Part shown: positions 17,143 through 25,931 of the stretch, piece after piece | Numbering within the stretch: position 1 is the stretch's first letter | Layout of the letters: every line of letters starts with the position of its first letter | Assembly (NCBI GenBank): GCA_003457135.1 | Contig: DMSQ01000043.1 | Span: 1 to 36,666, forward strand | Origin: Prolixibacteraceae bacterium | GTDB lineage: Bacteria; Bacteroidota; Bacteroidia; Bacteroidales; Prolixibacteraceae | Reading direction: 5' to 3' | Length of the DNA stretch: 36,666 nucleotides | Made by a program: the position numbers and the translations under genes | Notes under the pieces: model-generated | What the model saw: only the letters and a program-made list of their open reading frames with translations | What the model was told of the DNA's origin: nothing | The model's database searches: none

Positions 17143-19234
17143 ACCCACATTGCAGCTAAAAGTACCCATTTTAGTTAAATTTCAGCTAATATCCACTTTT
17201 TTCGGGCTATTTTCATTACAATGAATTTTTAACACACTGATAATCAGGTACAGGTTTTTTGTGGATTTGAAAATAGTCGATTGTGTGGACTTCCAAGCAT
17301 TTGGATATTAGCAGATTAAGGTTGATCTTTGGCAGTATGTACATCAAGACAATCAGGAAATATTGCCAGACAGAAAAGACCACCCATACCTATTTTCGGT
17401 TGAGCGAAAGTTGCCGCGATGAGCATGGGTTTGTGCGCCAACGAATGGTTTTGGGACTTGGCCGATTACCTGAACTGCCCAACTTTGATCAGAAAGTTCT
17501 GTTTCTGGAACGGCTGAACGAACTGATCAAAGGAAAGCCAACACTTTTTAGCTGCAAAGAAGAAAAAGTTGAGCAACTGGCACAGCATTACTATGGAGAA
17601 CTGAAACATAAAAAGAAAATTGACAGGGCTTCTGATGTCAGCGATGATATTGATACGGTCAAGCTCAATACCCTGAAGAACAGGAACATTCGTGAAGTTG
17701 GGGCAGAATCGCTTTGTTATCAGGCACTACGCCAGCTTGGAATAGACCATTATCTGAAAACAATAGGATGGGACGATGAGCAGGTCAACCTGGCAGCCAC
17801 CCATATCATCAGCCGGACAGTTTACCCGGTATCGGAACTCAAGACAGTGTCCTGGATCAAGGAAAACTCGGCGGTATGCGAACTGACAGGCTATGATATT
17901 GAAAAGGTGACCAAAGACAAGCTGTACGAGATCTCGAAGAAATTGTACCAGGAGAAACCGGGACTTGAAAAGCACTTGTCCAGGTGTACCAACGAACTGT
18001 TCAACCTACAAGACAAAATCATTTTGTACGACCTTACCAACACCTATTTTGAAGGCCGGATGAAGAATAGCAAAATGGCCAAATTTGGGCGCAGCAAAGA
18101 AAAGCGCAGTGATGCCAAGCTGATCGTTTTGGCAGTGATTATCAACAGCGAAGGTTTTTTGAAGTATTCCGACATTTTCGAGGGCAACACCTCGGATTGT
18201 TCTACCTTGAAAACCATGATCACCGCACTGAACCGGAGGATTGGCTATATCAGCGTGAAACCGATCATTGTGATGGATGCCGGTATTGCAACCGAAGAAA
18301 ATATCCAGTTCCTGAAGGACGAAAAATACGATTACCTATGTGTTTCGCGTTCAAGCCTGAAGGATTACAAGGCAGATACCGATAGCCGTCCGGTACAAAT
18401 CTTCGACAAGAAGAACCAGCCCATCGAGCTGCTCAATGTCAGGGTTGAAAATGATACTGACAATTATCTATGGGTAAAAAGTGAAGCCAAAGCGCTGAAA
18501 GAAAAAAGCATGAACGATCAGTTCTCTAAGCGTTTCGAAGAAGGACTGCGTGTGATACAAAAAGGGATAGCCAGCAAAGGCGGGACCAAGAAAACAGACA
18601 AAGTATGGGAGCGCATCGGGCGGTTGAAAGAAATATACTCCTCCACCCACCAGTACTATGAGATCACCGTTTCTGACAATGGCAAAGGTACGGCCACCAG
18701 CCTGGGTTTCGAGAAAAAAGCAGGGATAACCATGGATGAAAAAGCGGGCATTTATTTTCTCCGGACATCGTTGAACGGCAAAGAAGAAAAAACACTTTGG
18801 ATGATCTACAACCTGATCCGCGAAATAGAATACATTCCGGGTACTCAAAACAGACCTGGATCTGCGTCCGGTCTATCACAAAACAGATGAAGCATCCATG
18901 GCGCATCTTCACTTGGGCTTGTTGGCCTACTGGCTCGTTTCAACCATTCGTTACCAGTTGAAACTTCAGGGCATCAACCACGGCTGGAGCGAGATCGTCC
19001 GGATAATGAACACCCAGAAAATGGTCACAACAACCATCGAAAACACAAAAGGCGATACCATACAAATCAGGCAATGCAGTGAGCCAACTGTAGAAGTCCA
19101 ACTAATTTGCAACAAGCTAAAATATCGGCAAATACCACTACCCCGAAAAAAATCCGTGTGGCACACTGGCGAAATTTTAAAAAATGAAAATCCACAATGT
19201 CAGATTGTTATGGATGGATAGCTGCAATGTGGGT
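17143..19234 (+). mobile_element. IS1634-type insertion sequence, 2092 bp
   Basis: Perfect 16-bp terminal inverted repeats bound the element: ACCCACATTGCAGCTA at 17143-17158 and its reverse complement at 19219-19234. The transposase frame fills it, and its stop codon TAG is formed by the first three bases of the right repeat. No target-site duplication is visible at the junctions. The right end lies 7 bp from the stop codon of the oxidoreductase gene, so that gene was not damaged. Confidence 0.9.
17337..19221 (+). pseudogene. IS1634-family DDE transposase, frameshifted
   Basis: I place the start at ATG 17337 (MYIKTIRKYC). The first frame runs for 498 codons with the family motifs ILYDLTNTYFEG (first Asp) and IVMDAGIATEEN (second Asp). 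One extra T at 18831 then shifts the frame, so the predicted product ends at 18890. Removing it restores TFRVLKTDLDLRPVYHKT and a further 129 residues to 19221, giving about 627 aa. The catalytic Glu (REIE) is just before the lesion, so the C-terminal part of the catalytic domain is lost. There is no A- or T-run typical of programmed frameshifting. The element is probably immobile unless helped in trans. Confidence 0.88.
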
Positions 19235-19240
19235 TAAGTT

Positions 19241-20566
19241 TTATCCGTTAAGCACCCATCCCTTGCGATATTCCTTTTGAAGGTAGCTGTTAGCTGCTGA
19301 ATCATTGGTAATCTGTCCTGCAACAGGATCGTAGGTCAATTCTTTACCTGCTCTGTGAGCAACCAGCCCAAGCATAAGTGTTTCTATCATACGACCTGCG
19401 TAATCAAAATCACAGTCGGTCTTAAGGTCACCTTTGCAGGCCTTGAACCATTGCTCCACGAAATCCCCGAGAGCAGGTGCAACCTGATTGCTGCCCGGAG
19501 CCTTGTAATAGGTCATATCTGCTCCGGCACGTGCGGGAATAAGCAAACGGGTAGTGAAGTCAGCAACAAGAGTTCCTTTAGTCCCTTTGAACATTGCTCC
19601 GTGACCGATTTTGCTGATGTCAACGGCTGGATGTGGTGATTCTGGTTTTAATGTCCCCTGATACCATTCAACTGTAATAGGTCCCCTCCAATTGTTTGCA
19701 GGAAAGTTAAATTTGGTATGAAGATCTGATGCGACGACCTCAGGATGGTATGGATCTCCTTCTGCCATAGCACTTGTTGGCTGCCCGGCATCTATTGCGT
19801 TCCAGGCAAGATCCATCGTATGACTGCCCATATCTCCGATCTGCCAGCTTCCGAAATCATGGAACATGTTCCACAGCAGACAGCCGGCTCCGGGGCTTGC
19901 TCCGAAATAACCCGGATTAAAGGGATGCATCTGAACCGGACCGATCCACTGTTCCCAGTCGATTGTTTTTGGTGCGGGACCTGCCGCAGGAAGATAACCG
20001 GTAACTTTATGGGTGCGGTTACCCCATGCAATAGCCTCCTTCAATTCACCAACAGCGCCACCACGGACTAATTCCGAGACACGGTCAAAATTCTCATGGG
20101 CGTGACGTTGTGTACCATGCTGTGTAGCAAGCTTATTCTTATTTGCCAGGTAAACTTTGCGCACTTCACGTGCCTCATGAACAGATTCTCCAAGCGGTTT
20201 TTCACAAAAAACATGCAGTCCCCGGTTCATGGCCCAGATAGAGATAAAAGCATGGTGGTGATCGGGCGTACATATGAATACCGCATCTAAATCCTTTTGT
20301 TCAAGGCACTTCCGCCAGTCGGTGTACTGTTTTGCATTGGGATAATGTTTCGCAGCCAATGCCATATTGTCAGCGTGCACATCACATATTGCTACAATGT
20401 TTTGGGTGTCTAATACCCGGTAATGCTGACTGCCCCGGCCATGTGCCCCGATCAGGGCAATGTTTAGTTTATCACTTGGGTTTTGTCCTGAAAGGATACC
20501 CCCCGGAAGGATTATCAGTCCGGCACCGGTTGCGGCAACGGATTTAACAAATGTTCGTCTTTTCAT
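19241..20566 (-). CDS. Gfo/Idh/MocA family oxidoreductase with Tat-type signal
   Basis: The 441-aa protein begins with a twin-arginine-like signal (MKRRTFVKSVAATGAG). A Rossmann fold follows (LNIALIGAHGRGSQHY, about 34-49; VAICDVHADN) and the family motif FCEKPLGES lies at about 129-137. The C-terminal Gfo/Idh domain contains GDMGSHTMDLAWNAID. Members use NAD(P) to oxidise, reduce or epimerise sugars and cyclitols; the exported Bacteroidota subgroup is often tied to glycan processing, and a few remove sugars hydrolytically. The substrate here cannot be read from sequence. The gene is complete despite the IS 7 bp beyond its stop, and has its own promoter at 20669-20699. Confidence 0.93.
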   Translation of the reverse strand: MKRRTFVKSVAATGAGLIILPGGILSGQNPSDKLNIALIGAHGRGSQHYRVLDTQNIVAICDVHADNMALAAKHYPNAKQYTDWRKCLEQKDLDAVFICTPDHHHAFISIWAMNRGLHVFCEKPLGESVHEAREVRKVYLANKNKLATQHGTQRHAHENFDRVSELVRGGAVGELKEAIAWGNRTHKVTGYLPAAGPAPKTIDWEQWIGPVQMHPFNPGYFGASPGAGCLLWNMFHDFGSWQIGDMGSHTMDLAWNAIDAGQPTSAMAEGDPYHPEVVASDLHTKFNFPANNWRGPITVEWYQGTLKPESPHPAVDISKIGHGAMFKGTKGTLVADFTTRLLIPARAGADMTYYKAPGSNQVAPALGDFVEQWFKACKGDLKTDCDFDYAGRMIETLMLGLVAHRAGKELTYDPVAGQITNDSAANSYLQKEYRKGWVLNG

Positions 20567-20668
20567 TATATTTTATGTTTGTGAGTAAAATTGAGTGCCT
20601 GCATCCGTTCCCAATAATGTTAATTTATCCGGCTCCTGAATTTCACAAAATCAAGATTTTAAGTAACT

Positions 20669-20699
20669 CAAACTTAGGGAATGTTTTATTCACCTCAAA
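20669..20699 (-). promoter_or_regulatory. Consensus Bacteroidota promoter for the oxidoreductase gene
   Basis: On the minus strand a TTTG -33 box (20696-20699) is followed by exactly 19 nt and TAAGTTTG (20669-20676), matching TTTG-N19-TAnnTTTG in full. It predicts a transcript start near 20662 and a leader of about 95 nt. Confidence 0.75.
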
Positions 20700-20723
20700 A
20701 TATTTAAACAATTTTAACGCTTC

Positions 20724-21067
20724 TTACGATATTAACCTCTCACTCAATCTTTCTGCCACCATTCCCTGAAATAGAGATGGCATCTTTACCGGAATTTCCT
20801 GTATTACCTGTTTTTTTTGACCTGACGCCACCATTGAATTGCTGGTTATAGTTAGTGCCAGCTTGCCTGAAGGATCCAACAAATCGGTATGCAGGACGAT
20901 ACTTTCATCAAGGAACAAACTTGTATTGGGGTGCTTTCTTAAAATTGTTGAAGGATAGATTTCGGAAATTTTGCCATTTAACGTGTTGTCAACAGCTTTT
21001 GCTTTGGTTTTTCCGGGAACCATACAAAAAGTATATTGGGCATTCATTAGGGCAGGAATTTTAAGGC
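20724..21067 (-). pseudogene. Chimeric remnant: NagB-like C-terminal piece joined to a GH2-like segment
   Basis: The frame following the TAA at 21068-21070 reads ALKIPALMNA, FCMVPGKTKAKAVDNTL and ISEIYPSTILRKHPNTSLFLDE. This matches the C-terminal part of glucosamine-6-phosphate deaminases of the NagB type. After about residue 55 the sequence changes to HTDLLDPSGKLALTI, SNSMVASGQKKQVIQEIPV, which resembles the Ig-like domain of GH2 beta-galactosidases instead. The N-terminal and catalytic parts of NagB are absent. The first in-frame ATG is 21047. It lies immediately downstream of the gene ending at 21068, in the same frame, and is best read as debris from two genes. The GH2 call is by eye. 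Confidence 0.6.
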
Positions 21068-22363
21068 TTACGTTTTTTGTTTCTTTTTCTTGGCTGCCGG
21101 AAACAAAACATTATTCAGGATTAGCCGGTAGCCGGGCGAGTTGGGGTGCAAATTCAGATCGGTAGCCGGGTCGCCCACAAAATGCTGAAAATCTTCCGGA
21201 TCATGTCCCCCGTAGAATGTCCAGAAACCTTTGCCCTGTTCGCCATGTATGTAGCGCGCTTCGCCAGCCGCTTTGTTTTCGCCCATCACCAGAACATTGG
21301 GTTTCACCAGACTTCGGTCGTAAGCGGTAGTTTGGCCCATAAATCCCTTTACCATGTTTGCATGATTCTGGCATAACATGGTTGGCACCGGGTCCCATTT
21401 GGCCGAAAACTGGAACAGGGTGAAATAATCCTGCTCGCGTGGAACCTTACGGCTGGTCGAAACATCAATATCAGAGAATTTATATTCGTATGGATTGCGG
21501 TTGATAGTGAAATTCTGAAAGGCCAGGGTATGACCGAAATCAAGGTGGTCGTTCATGGACGGATCGGCAGGATCGCCATCGAACATCGCTTCGCAAATAT
21601 CGGTTTCACCGGCAGCACGGGTAATGTCGTAAGTGTCGGTCGCAGCACACATGGCAAAAAGAAACCCACCATTGCTGATGTACTGATAAATCTCACGGGC
21701 AATAACGCGTTTCATTTCAGAAACCTTCATGAAACCCATCTTTTGTGCGAGTTCTTTATTTATCCGTACTTCTTCCTGGTACCATACAGCATGTTGGTAG
21801 GCCTGAAAAAATTTACCAAACTGGCCGGTAAAATCTTCATGATGCAGGTGAAGCCAGTCGTAATCCTTCAGTTTGCCATTCAGGATTTCTTCGTCGTAAA
21901 TCACGTCAAATTTGATTTCGGCATAAGTTAAAACCAAGGTCACGGCATCGTCCCAGGGTTGTTTGTTGGGAGGTGAATAGACCGCAATTTTCGGGGCTTT
22001 CTGCATGCTTACCGCATCCTGATTGACATCTTCGCGGGCAATATCAGCCAGTAGATTATTGGCCTGACCATCGGCTAAAGTTTCGAAACTGACACCACGG
22101 ACCAAACACTCGCTTGCCAGCACCTGCTGATGCTGAACCAAAAAACTTCCGCCGCGGTAATTAAGTAACCACTTTACTTCAATTTCTTGTTCGAGGGTCC
22201 AGTAAGTAATGCCATAAGCCTTTAAATGGTTAGCTTGTTTTTCATCCATCGGGATGAGAATGAAGGCTGCATGGGCTGTTTGGAAGAATAGGAGAAAAAT
22301 CAGGAACAGCGTCCATTTTGATCGCCGGTCAGAATGGGATATGTTCACCTCCTGAATTTTCAT
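21068..22363 (-). CDS. Secreted protein of the family often annotated 'asparagine synthetase B'
   Basis: I chose ATG 22363 (431 aa) because it places a signal peptide at the N-terminus (WTLFLIFLLFFQTAHA, about 17-32). The mature protein opens FILIPMDEKQANHLKAYGITYW, typical of a Bacteroidota family that databases often call asparagine synthetase B. It shows no PP-loop ATP-binding motif and no Ntn glutaminase Cys at residue 2, so that name is probably wrong. Notable segments are KIAVYSPPNKQPWDDAV, YDWLHLHHEDFTGQ, GFLFAMCAATDTYD and FYGGHDPEDF, which suggest a glutamine-amidotransferase-like or ThuA-like fold (inference). The start overlaps the dnaB 3' end by 35 bp. The Lys-rich C-terminus (KKKKQKT) abuts a NagB relic. 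Confidence 0.82.
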   Translation of the reverse strand: MKIQEVNISHSDRRSKWTLFLIFLLFFQTAHAAFILIPMDEKQANHLKAYGITYWTLEQEIEVKWLLNYRGGSFLVQHQQVLASECLVRGVSFETLADGQANNLLADIAREDVNQDAVSMQKAPKIAVYSPPNKQPWDDAVTLVLTYAEIKFDVIYDEEILNGKLKDYDWLHLHHEDFTGQFGKFFQAYQHAVWYQEEVRINKELAQKMGFMKVSEMKRVIAREIYQYISNGGFLFAMCAATDTYDITRAAGETDICEAMFDGDPADPSMNDHLDFGHTLAFQNFTINRNPYEYKFSDIDVSTSRKVPREQDYFTLFQFSAKWDPVPTMLCQNHANMVKGFMGQTTAYDRSLVKPNVLVMGENKAAGEARYIHGEQGKGFWTFYGGHDPEDFQHFVGDPATDLNLHPNSPGYRLILNNVLFPAAKKKKQKT

Positions 22364-23894
22364 AATGGCTGAATTTATCGTTGTCGAACGAAGTATTGAC
22401 AGGAATGGCGCCCTTTCGGTACGAATCGCCCGAGTCAACATTCATCTTTGATTGCAATTTTTGCCCGTACTGACCGCCACCGATTTCTTCAGGAATGATA
22501 TTTTCCATGTCGGCGAATTTGGCAAGGCTCTTTTTAAACGAGAGCCTCACGTCGCCAACAGCCCCGTTACGGTGTTTGGCAATGATGATTTCGGCTATCC
22601 CGATGAGCGAGTTACCATCTTCGTCTTCGGTTATTCCGTAATATTCCGGACGGTGGATAAACAATACGATGTCGGCATCCTGCTCGATAGCGCCGGATTC
22701 ACGAAGGTCGGAAAGCTGCGGGCGTTTACCTTCGCGCGATTCGACCGACCGGTTCAACTGCGACAGGGCAATTACCGGAATATCCAGCTCTTTGGCAATG
22801 GCCTTGAGTGAACGCGAGATCATACTTACTTCCTGTTCGCGGCTTCCCCGGCTGTCTGTTCCGGCAGTCATTAACTGAAGGTAATCAACAATTACCGCTC
22901 CGATGTTATGCTGTAATTTTAGCCTACGGCATTTAGCCCTGAATTCGAAAATGGACAGGGCAGGAGTATCGTCAATAAACAGGGGCGCATCGTCGAGGAT
23001 AGCCAGTTTCCGGTGGAAATGGTCCCATTCCCAACCAACCAAACGGCCATTTTTGATTTTATCTGAACCTAATTCTGTTTCAGAAGAAAGCAAGCGGTTA
23101 ACCAACTGAATGGATGACATTTCGAGCGAGAATACCCCAACAGGTACTTTGTGTTCAACGGCCATGTTCCGGGCCATGGATAAAACGAAAGCTGTTTTCC
23201 CCATCGAGGGCCGTGCAGCAACAATGATCAGGTCGGTTTTTTGCCAGCCGGATGTAATGCGATCCATCACCACGAACCCGCTTGGTACACCACTCAGATG
23301 GTCGTCCCGTTTCGATGCTTCTTCAATCAGGACAGCCGCTTCGCGCAGGAGCGTTTTGATGGGGATGGTTTCTCTCTTGATATTTCCTTCGGCAATCTGG
23401 AAAAGCGCTGTTTCAGAAAAATCAATCAGGTCGTCCACATCAATGGCATCGTCGTAAGCTTTCGTCTGGATTTCGGTCGAAACCCGGATCATTTCGCGCT
23501 GAATGAACTTTTGCGCGATGATACGCGAGTGAAACTCGATGTGTGCAGCAGAAGCAACCCTCGAAGTTAACTGGGTGATCATGAGCGGGCCACCCACTTC
23601 GTCGAGCAGGTTTTTGTTTTTCAGTTCCTGGGTCACCATCAGCAAATCAACCGGCTTTTCGTGGGTTGACAAGTATTTGATGACCTCAAATATTTTTTGG
23701 TGTTCTTCTTTGTAGAAACTTTTAGTGTCAATGATGTCAGCCACCGTGATGTAGGCATCGCGTTCGAGCATCAGGGCCCCAAGTACGGCTTCTTCCACTT
23801 CAACAGCCTGGGGTGGAATTTTCCCGTATTGGGCATTAATCTGCTCAATGGTCATTTTTGCTTGTTGCTGGTAATTCTTTCTTTCTCCGGCCAT
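22329..23894 (-). CDS. dnaB: Replicative DNA helicase DnaB
   Basis: The 521-aa protein has the DnaB N-terminal domain (about 28-130, PQAVEVEEAVLGALML). The RecA-like helicase core has Walker A ARPSMGKT at 227-234, Walker B-type VIVDYLQLM and the DnaB motifs GVFSLEMSS, LSQLNRSVESREGKRPQLSDLRESGAIEQDAD split over the 350-410 region. It unwinds DNA ahead of the replisome. There is no intein. A TAATTTTG box on the minus strand at 24011-24018 may be part of its promoter, but no good -33 box was found. The 3' end overlaps the start of the next gene. Confidence 0.97.
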   Translation of the reverse strand: MAGERKNYQQQAKMTIEQINAQYGKIPPQAVEVEEAVLGALMLERDAYITVADIIDTKSFYKEEHQKIFEVIKYLSTHEKPVDLLMVTQELKNKNLLDEVGGPLMITQLTSRVASAAHIEFHSRIIAQKFIQREMIRVSTEIQTKAYDDAIDVDDLIDFSETALFQIAEGNIKRETIPIKTLLREAAVLIEEASKRDDHLSGVPSGFVVMDRITSGWQKTDLIIVAARPSMGKTAFVLSMARNMAVEHKVPVGVFSLEMSSIQLVNRLLSSETELGSDKIKNGRLVGWEWDHFHRKLAILDDAPLFIDDTPALSIFEFRAKCRRLKLQHNIGAVIVDYLQLMTAGTDSRGSREQEVSMISRSLKAIAKELDIPVIALSQLNRSVESREGKRPQLSDLRESGAIEQDADIVLFIHRPEYYGITEDEDGNSLIGIAEIIIAKHRNGAVGDVRLSFKKSLAKFADMENIIPEEIGGGQYGQKLQSKMNVDSGDSYRKGAIPVNTSFDNDKFSHYENSGGEHIPF

Positions 23895-24073
23895 GTTTCA
23901 GGAATTCAGTCAGTCAGATATTTCGGTTTTCTGCACTCGAAATTTTTGCAGGGATTCAAAGTTAAAAAAAAAGAGACCGAATCGCCTCCTTCAGGATATT
24001 AAGTTTTGAACAAAATTAGTTGTGTTTATGTGCAATAGTTTAGTTCCATAATCTTCAGGGTGCATCATTAAAT

Positions 24074-24406
24074 TCATTGAATTTCAGTGAATTGCCATTT
24101 TACTTCAAAACCAGTGGCGTTGATTTCATTTATAAAAGGATCACCTTTTTTATAATAATCTGAGTTAAAATGATGAACTTCAATTAAAGGGAACCGAATA
24201 TTTATTTTGGAGGTCAATTTGTTGTTCAATATAAAATTATTCGTGAATTGATCTGATATTAATGCAATGTCTATATCAGAATATTCTCTCTGTTCGTTCT
24301 TCGCAACGGAACCAAATAAGATTGCTTTTTCGATGCTTATTCCATATTTAAAGCAATCTAATATAAAATCAGTTGCCTGCTTTATTGCAATTTCCCTTGT
24401 AAGCAT
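24074..24406 (-). CDS. MNT-type nucleotidyltransferase (HEPN/MNT pair)
   Basis: The 110-aa protein has the minimal nucleotidyltransferase motif with Gly32-Ser33 and Asp44-x-Asp46 (LFGSVAKNEQREYSDID), the metal- and nucleotide-binding site. In intact pairs such as MntA/HepT, the MNT protein neutralises the HEPN toxin by adding AMP. It starts 12 bp after the stop of the HEPN gene on the same strand, as in an operon. Its own catalytic residues look intact, in contrast to the truncated partner. Confidence 0.88.
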   Translation of the reverse strand: MLTREIAIKQATDFILDCFKYGISIEKAILFGSVAKNEQREYSDIDIALISDQFTNNFILNNKLTSKINIRFPLIEVHHFNSDYYKKGDPFINEINATGFEVKWQFTEIQ

Positions 24407-24418
24407 AGTATCATCTGT

Positions 24419-24631
24419 TTAGTTTCTGCTAAACCGTAGTAAATTATGAACAAAAGGGGGTGTATTGCCTTCATTCTTCTTGATCCAAAGCGCTTTTGTA
24501 ATCTTTTCGAGCGCTAAATGTGCCCAAAACAGAGATTGGGCAAAATGATTTGCCTGGTATAAAACATTTGCACAGTCGAAATCTTCATCAACTTGCTTTG
24601 CCCAATAGATTATGTGCTCTTCTTTTGTCAT
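24419..24631 (-). pseudogene. HEPN-domain protein, apparently C-terminally truncated (70 aa)
   Basis: The sequence MTKEEHIIYWAKQVDEDFDCA, then FAQSLFWAHLALEKITKALW, then PPFVHNLL is the N-terminal half of a HEPN-domain protein. Family members are usually about 120-130 aa, and the frame ends at 70 aa in FSRN. Only 12 bp remain before the MNT start, so the missing helices were deleted rather than frameshifted. The R-x4-6-H ribonuclease motif of active HEPN toxins is not visible. It may be a dead toxin or a short form with another role. The promoter at 24639-24669 implies an almost leaderless mRNA. Confidence 0.65.
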
Positions 24632-24638
24632 ACCGAAA

Positions 24639-24669
24639 CAAACTTACGATTTTTTTCATCCTTTCGAAA
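24639..24669 (-). promoter_or_regulatory. Near-consensus promoter of the HEPN/MNT pair
   Basis: On the minus strand TTTC (24666-24669) is followed by 19 nt and TAAGTTTG (24639-24646). Only 7 bp separate the -7 box from the HEPN ATG, so transcription would begin at or within a few bases of the start codon. Confidence 0.6.
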
Positions 24670-24701
24670 TAGTCTATATTGTATCAAGTTATTGACAAAA
24701 T

Positions 24702-25679
24702 TTACTTCAATTTATCTTCGATTATTAATCCCAGTATATCGCCCAATTTCCTGTCCATGGCCGCAATTTGCTGGGGAACAAAGCTGGTGGCTGTCATGCC
24801 AGGAGTGGTATTCACTTCCAGAAAATAGAATTCATTATCTTTCAGGATAAAATCTATCCGTACAATTCCGGAGCAATCGCATAAATCGTAAATGCGCGAT
24901 GAAAGTTGCTGAACTTTTTGGGTCAGTTCAGGAGAAATGCGGGCAGGAGTAATTTCGTCGGTCTTTCCGACCGTGTATTTGGCCTCAAAATCGAAAAATT
25001 CGTTTTGCGGGATCACTTCGGTAATCGGGAAAATCAGTTCCTGATCGGAGAGTTTGACCAACCCACAGGTAAATTCTTTTCCATCAATAAACTGCTCGAT
25101 CAGTATATCGTGACTTTCTTTCATGGCTGATTCGAGAGCCTCAAGAAGCTGTCCTTTTTCCTTCACTTTGGTTACTCCGAAGCTTGATCCTCCTGCGTTT
25201 GGTTTCACGAATAGGGGTAATCCGAGTGTTTCGATCAATTGGTCGGCATCCACAAGGTCGCCTTTAAACAACCGTAATGATTTGGCTATAGGAACATCGA
25301 AATTGCGAAGGTAATTGCTGCAAAAATATTTATTGAAGGTAAGGGCCGATGAATAAACACCGCAGGTAGAATAGGGGATTTTCACCATGTCCAGATATCC
25401 CTGAAGTTTACCGTCTTCACCGGGAGTTCCGTGGATGGTGATATATGCAAAATCGAATTTTATTTTTTCGCCGTTTCTGACAAATGAAAAATCTTCTTTA
25501 TCAATGGGTGCAATGATTTGTTCGTTCTCAAAAACATCCCAGTCCAATCCCTTCATCTGAACTTTCCATACGTTATAAATATTGGAATCGATGGATTGGT
25601 AAACATTAATACTGCTTTTCACCGAAACCACAAATTCGGACGAGTCGCCGCCAAATACAACTGCAATATTTTTTTTCAT
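24702..25679 (-). CDS. ddl: D-alanine--D-alanine ligase
   Basis: The 325-aa ATP-grasp enzyme joins two D-Ala for peptidoglycan. Signatures are the N-terminal IAVVFGGDSSE (5-15), HGTPGEDGKLQGYLD (about 84-98), the flexible loop region PLFVKPNAGGSSFGV and the metal-binding end FILKDNEFYFLEVNTTPGMT. Length is close to the usual 300-370. It follows the PASTA and RluD-type genes, the common order in Bacteroidota, but a REP-like doublet separates it from the RluD gene. Confidence 0.96.
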   Translation of the reverse strand: MKKNIAVVFGGDSSEFVVSVKSSINVYQSIDSNIYNVWKVQMKGLDWDVFENEQIIAPIDKEDFSFVRNGEKIKFDFAYITIHGTPGEDGKLQGYLDMVKIPYSTCGVYSSALTFNKYFCSNYLRNFDVPIAKSLRLFKGDLVDADQLIETLGLPLFVKPNAGGSSFGVTKVKEKGQLLEALESAMKESHDILIEQFIDGKEFTCGLVKLSDQELIFPITEVIPQNEFFDFEAKYTVGKTDEITPARISPELTQKVQQLSSRIYDLCDCSGIVRIDFILKDNEFYFLEVNTTPGMTATSFVPQQIAAMDRKLGDILGLIIEDKLK

Positions 25680-25801
25680 GTTGGATTGTTTATGCCTTTA
25701 TACATTTATATTTTGAATTTGAATTTCTCTATTTCGTCCGAAATAAAAAATTCTTTTTGATATAGGTTTTACCGCGGACGTCCGTACTGTTATTCTTTTA
25801 T

Positions 25802-25884
25802 CCGTTCGCTGAAGCGAACGTCATAGGATATTTTTGCATCGAATAAATTGAGCGATATCCTTTGCCGTCACATTCATGTGACGG
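25802..25884. repeat. Inverted doublet of REP-like hairpins (copy 2)
   Basis: The left hairpin is CGTTCGC (25803-25809), loop TGAA and GCGAACG (25814-25820). The right hairpin is CCGTCACA (25865-25872), loop TTCA and TGTGACGG (25877-25884). Inner boxes CATAGGATA and TATCCTTTG are inverted. The right half with its box (TATCCTTTGCCGTCA) is the reverse complement of the left half of the doublet at 16331-16466. It fills most of the 252-bp gap between ddl and the pseudouridine synthase gene, where no coding sequence was found. A further small hairpin, GGGCTTTAGCCC, lies at 25907-25918. Confidence 0.8.
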
Positions 25885-25931
25885 ACAGAAAAAACTTCTC
25901 AAACAGAGGGCTTTAGCCCAAAAGAACGATT

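Noticed and set aside
18821..18840. Programmed ribosomal frameshift in the transposase
   Set aside because: No slippery heptamer or A-run is present at the junction; a one-base insertion explains it better.
18468..18848. 126-codon minus-strand frame inside the transposase
   Set aside because: Antisense shadow of a well-supported transposase, with a Phe/Cys-rich low-complexity translation.
17133..19245. Target-site duplication of the IS element
   Set aside because: The bases just outside the inverted repeats (TTTTTC and TAAGTT) do not match at any useful length.
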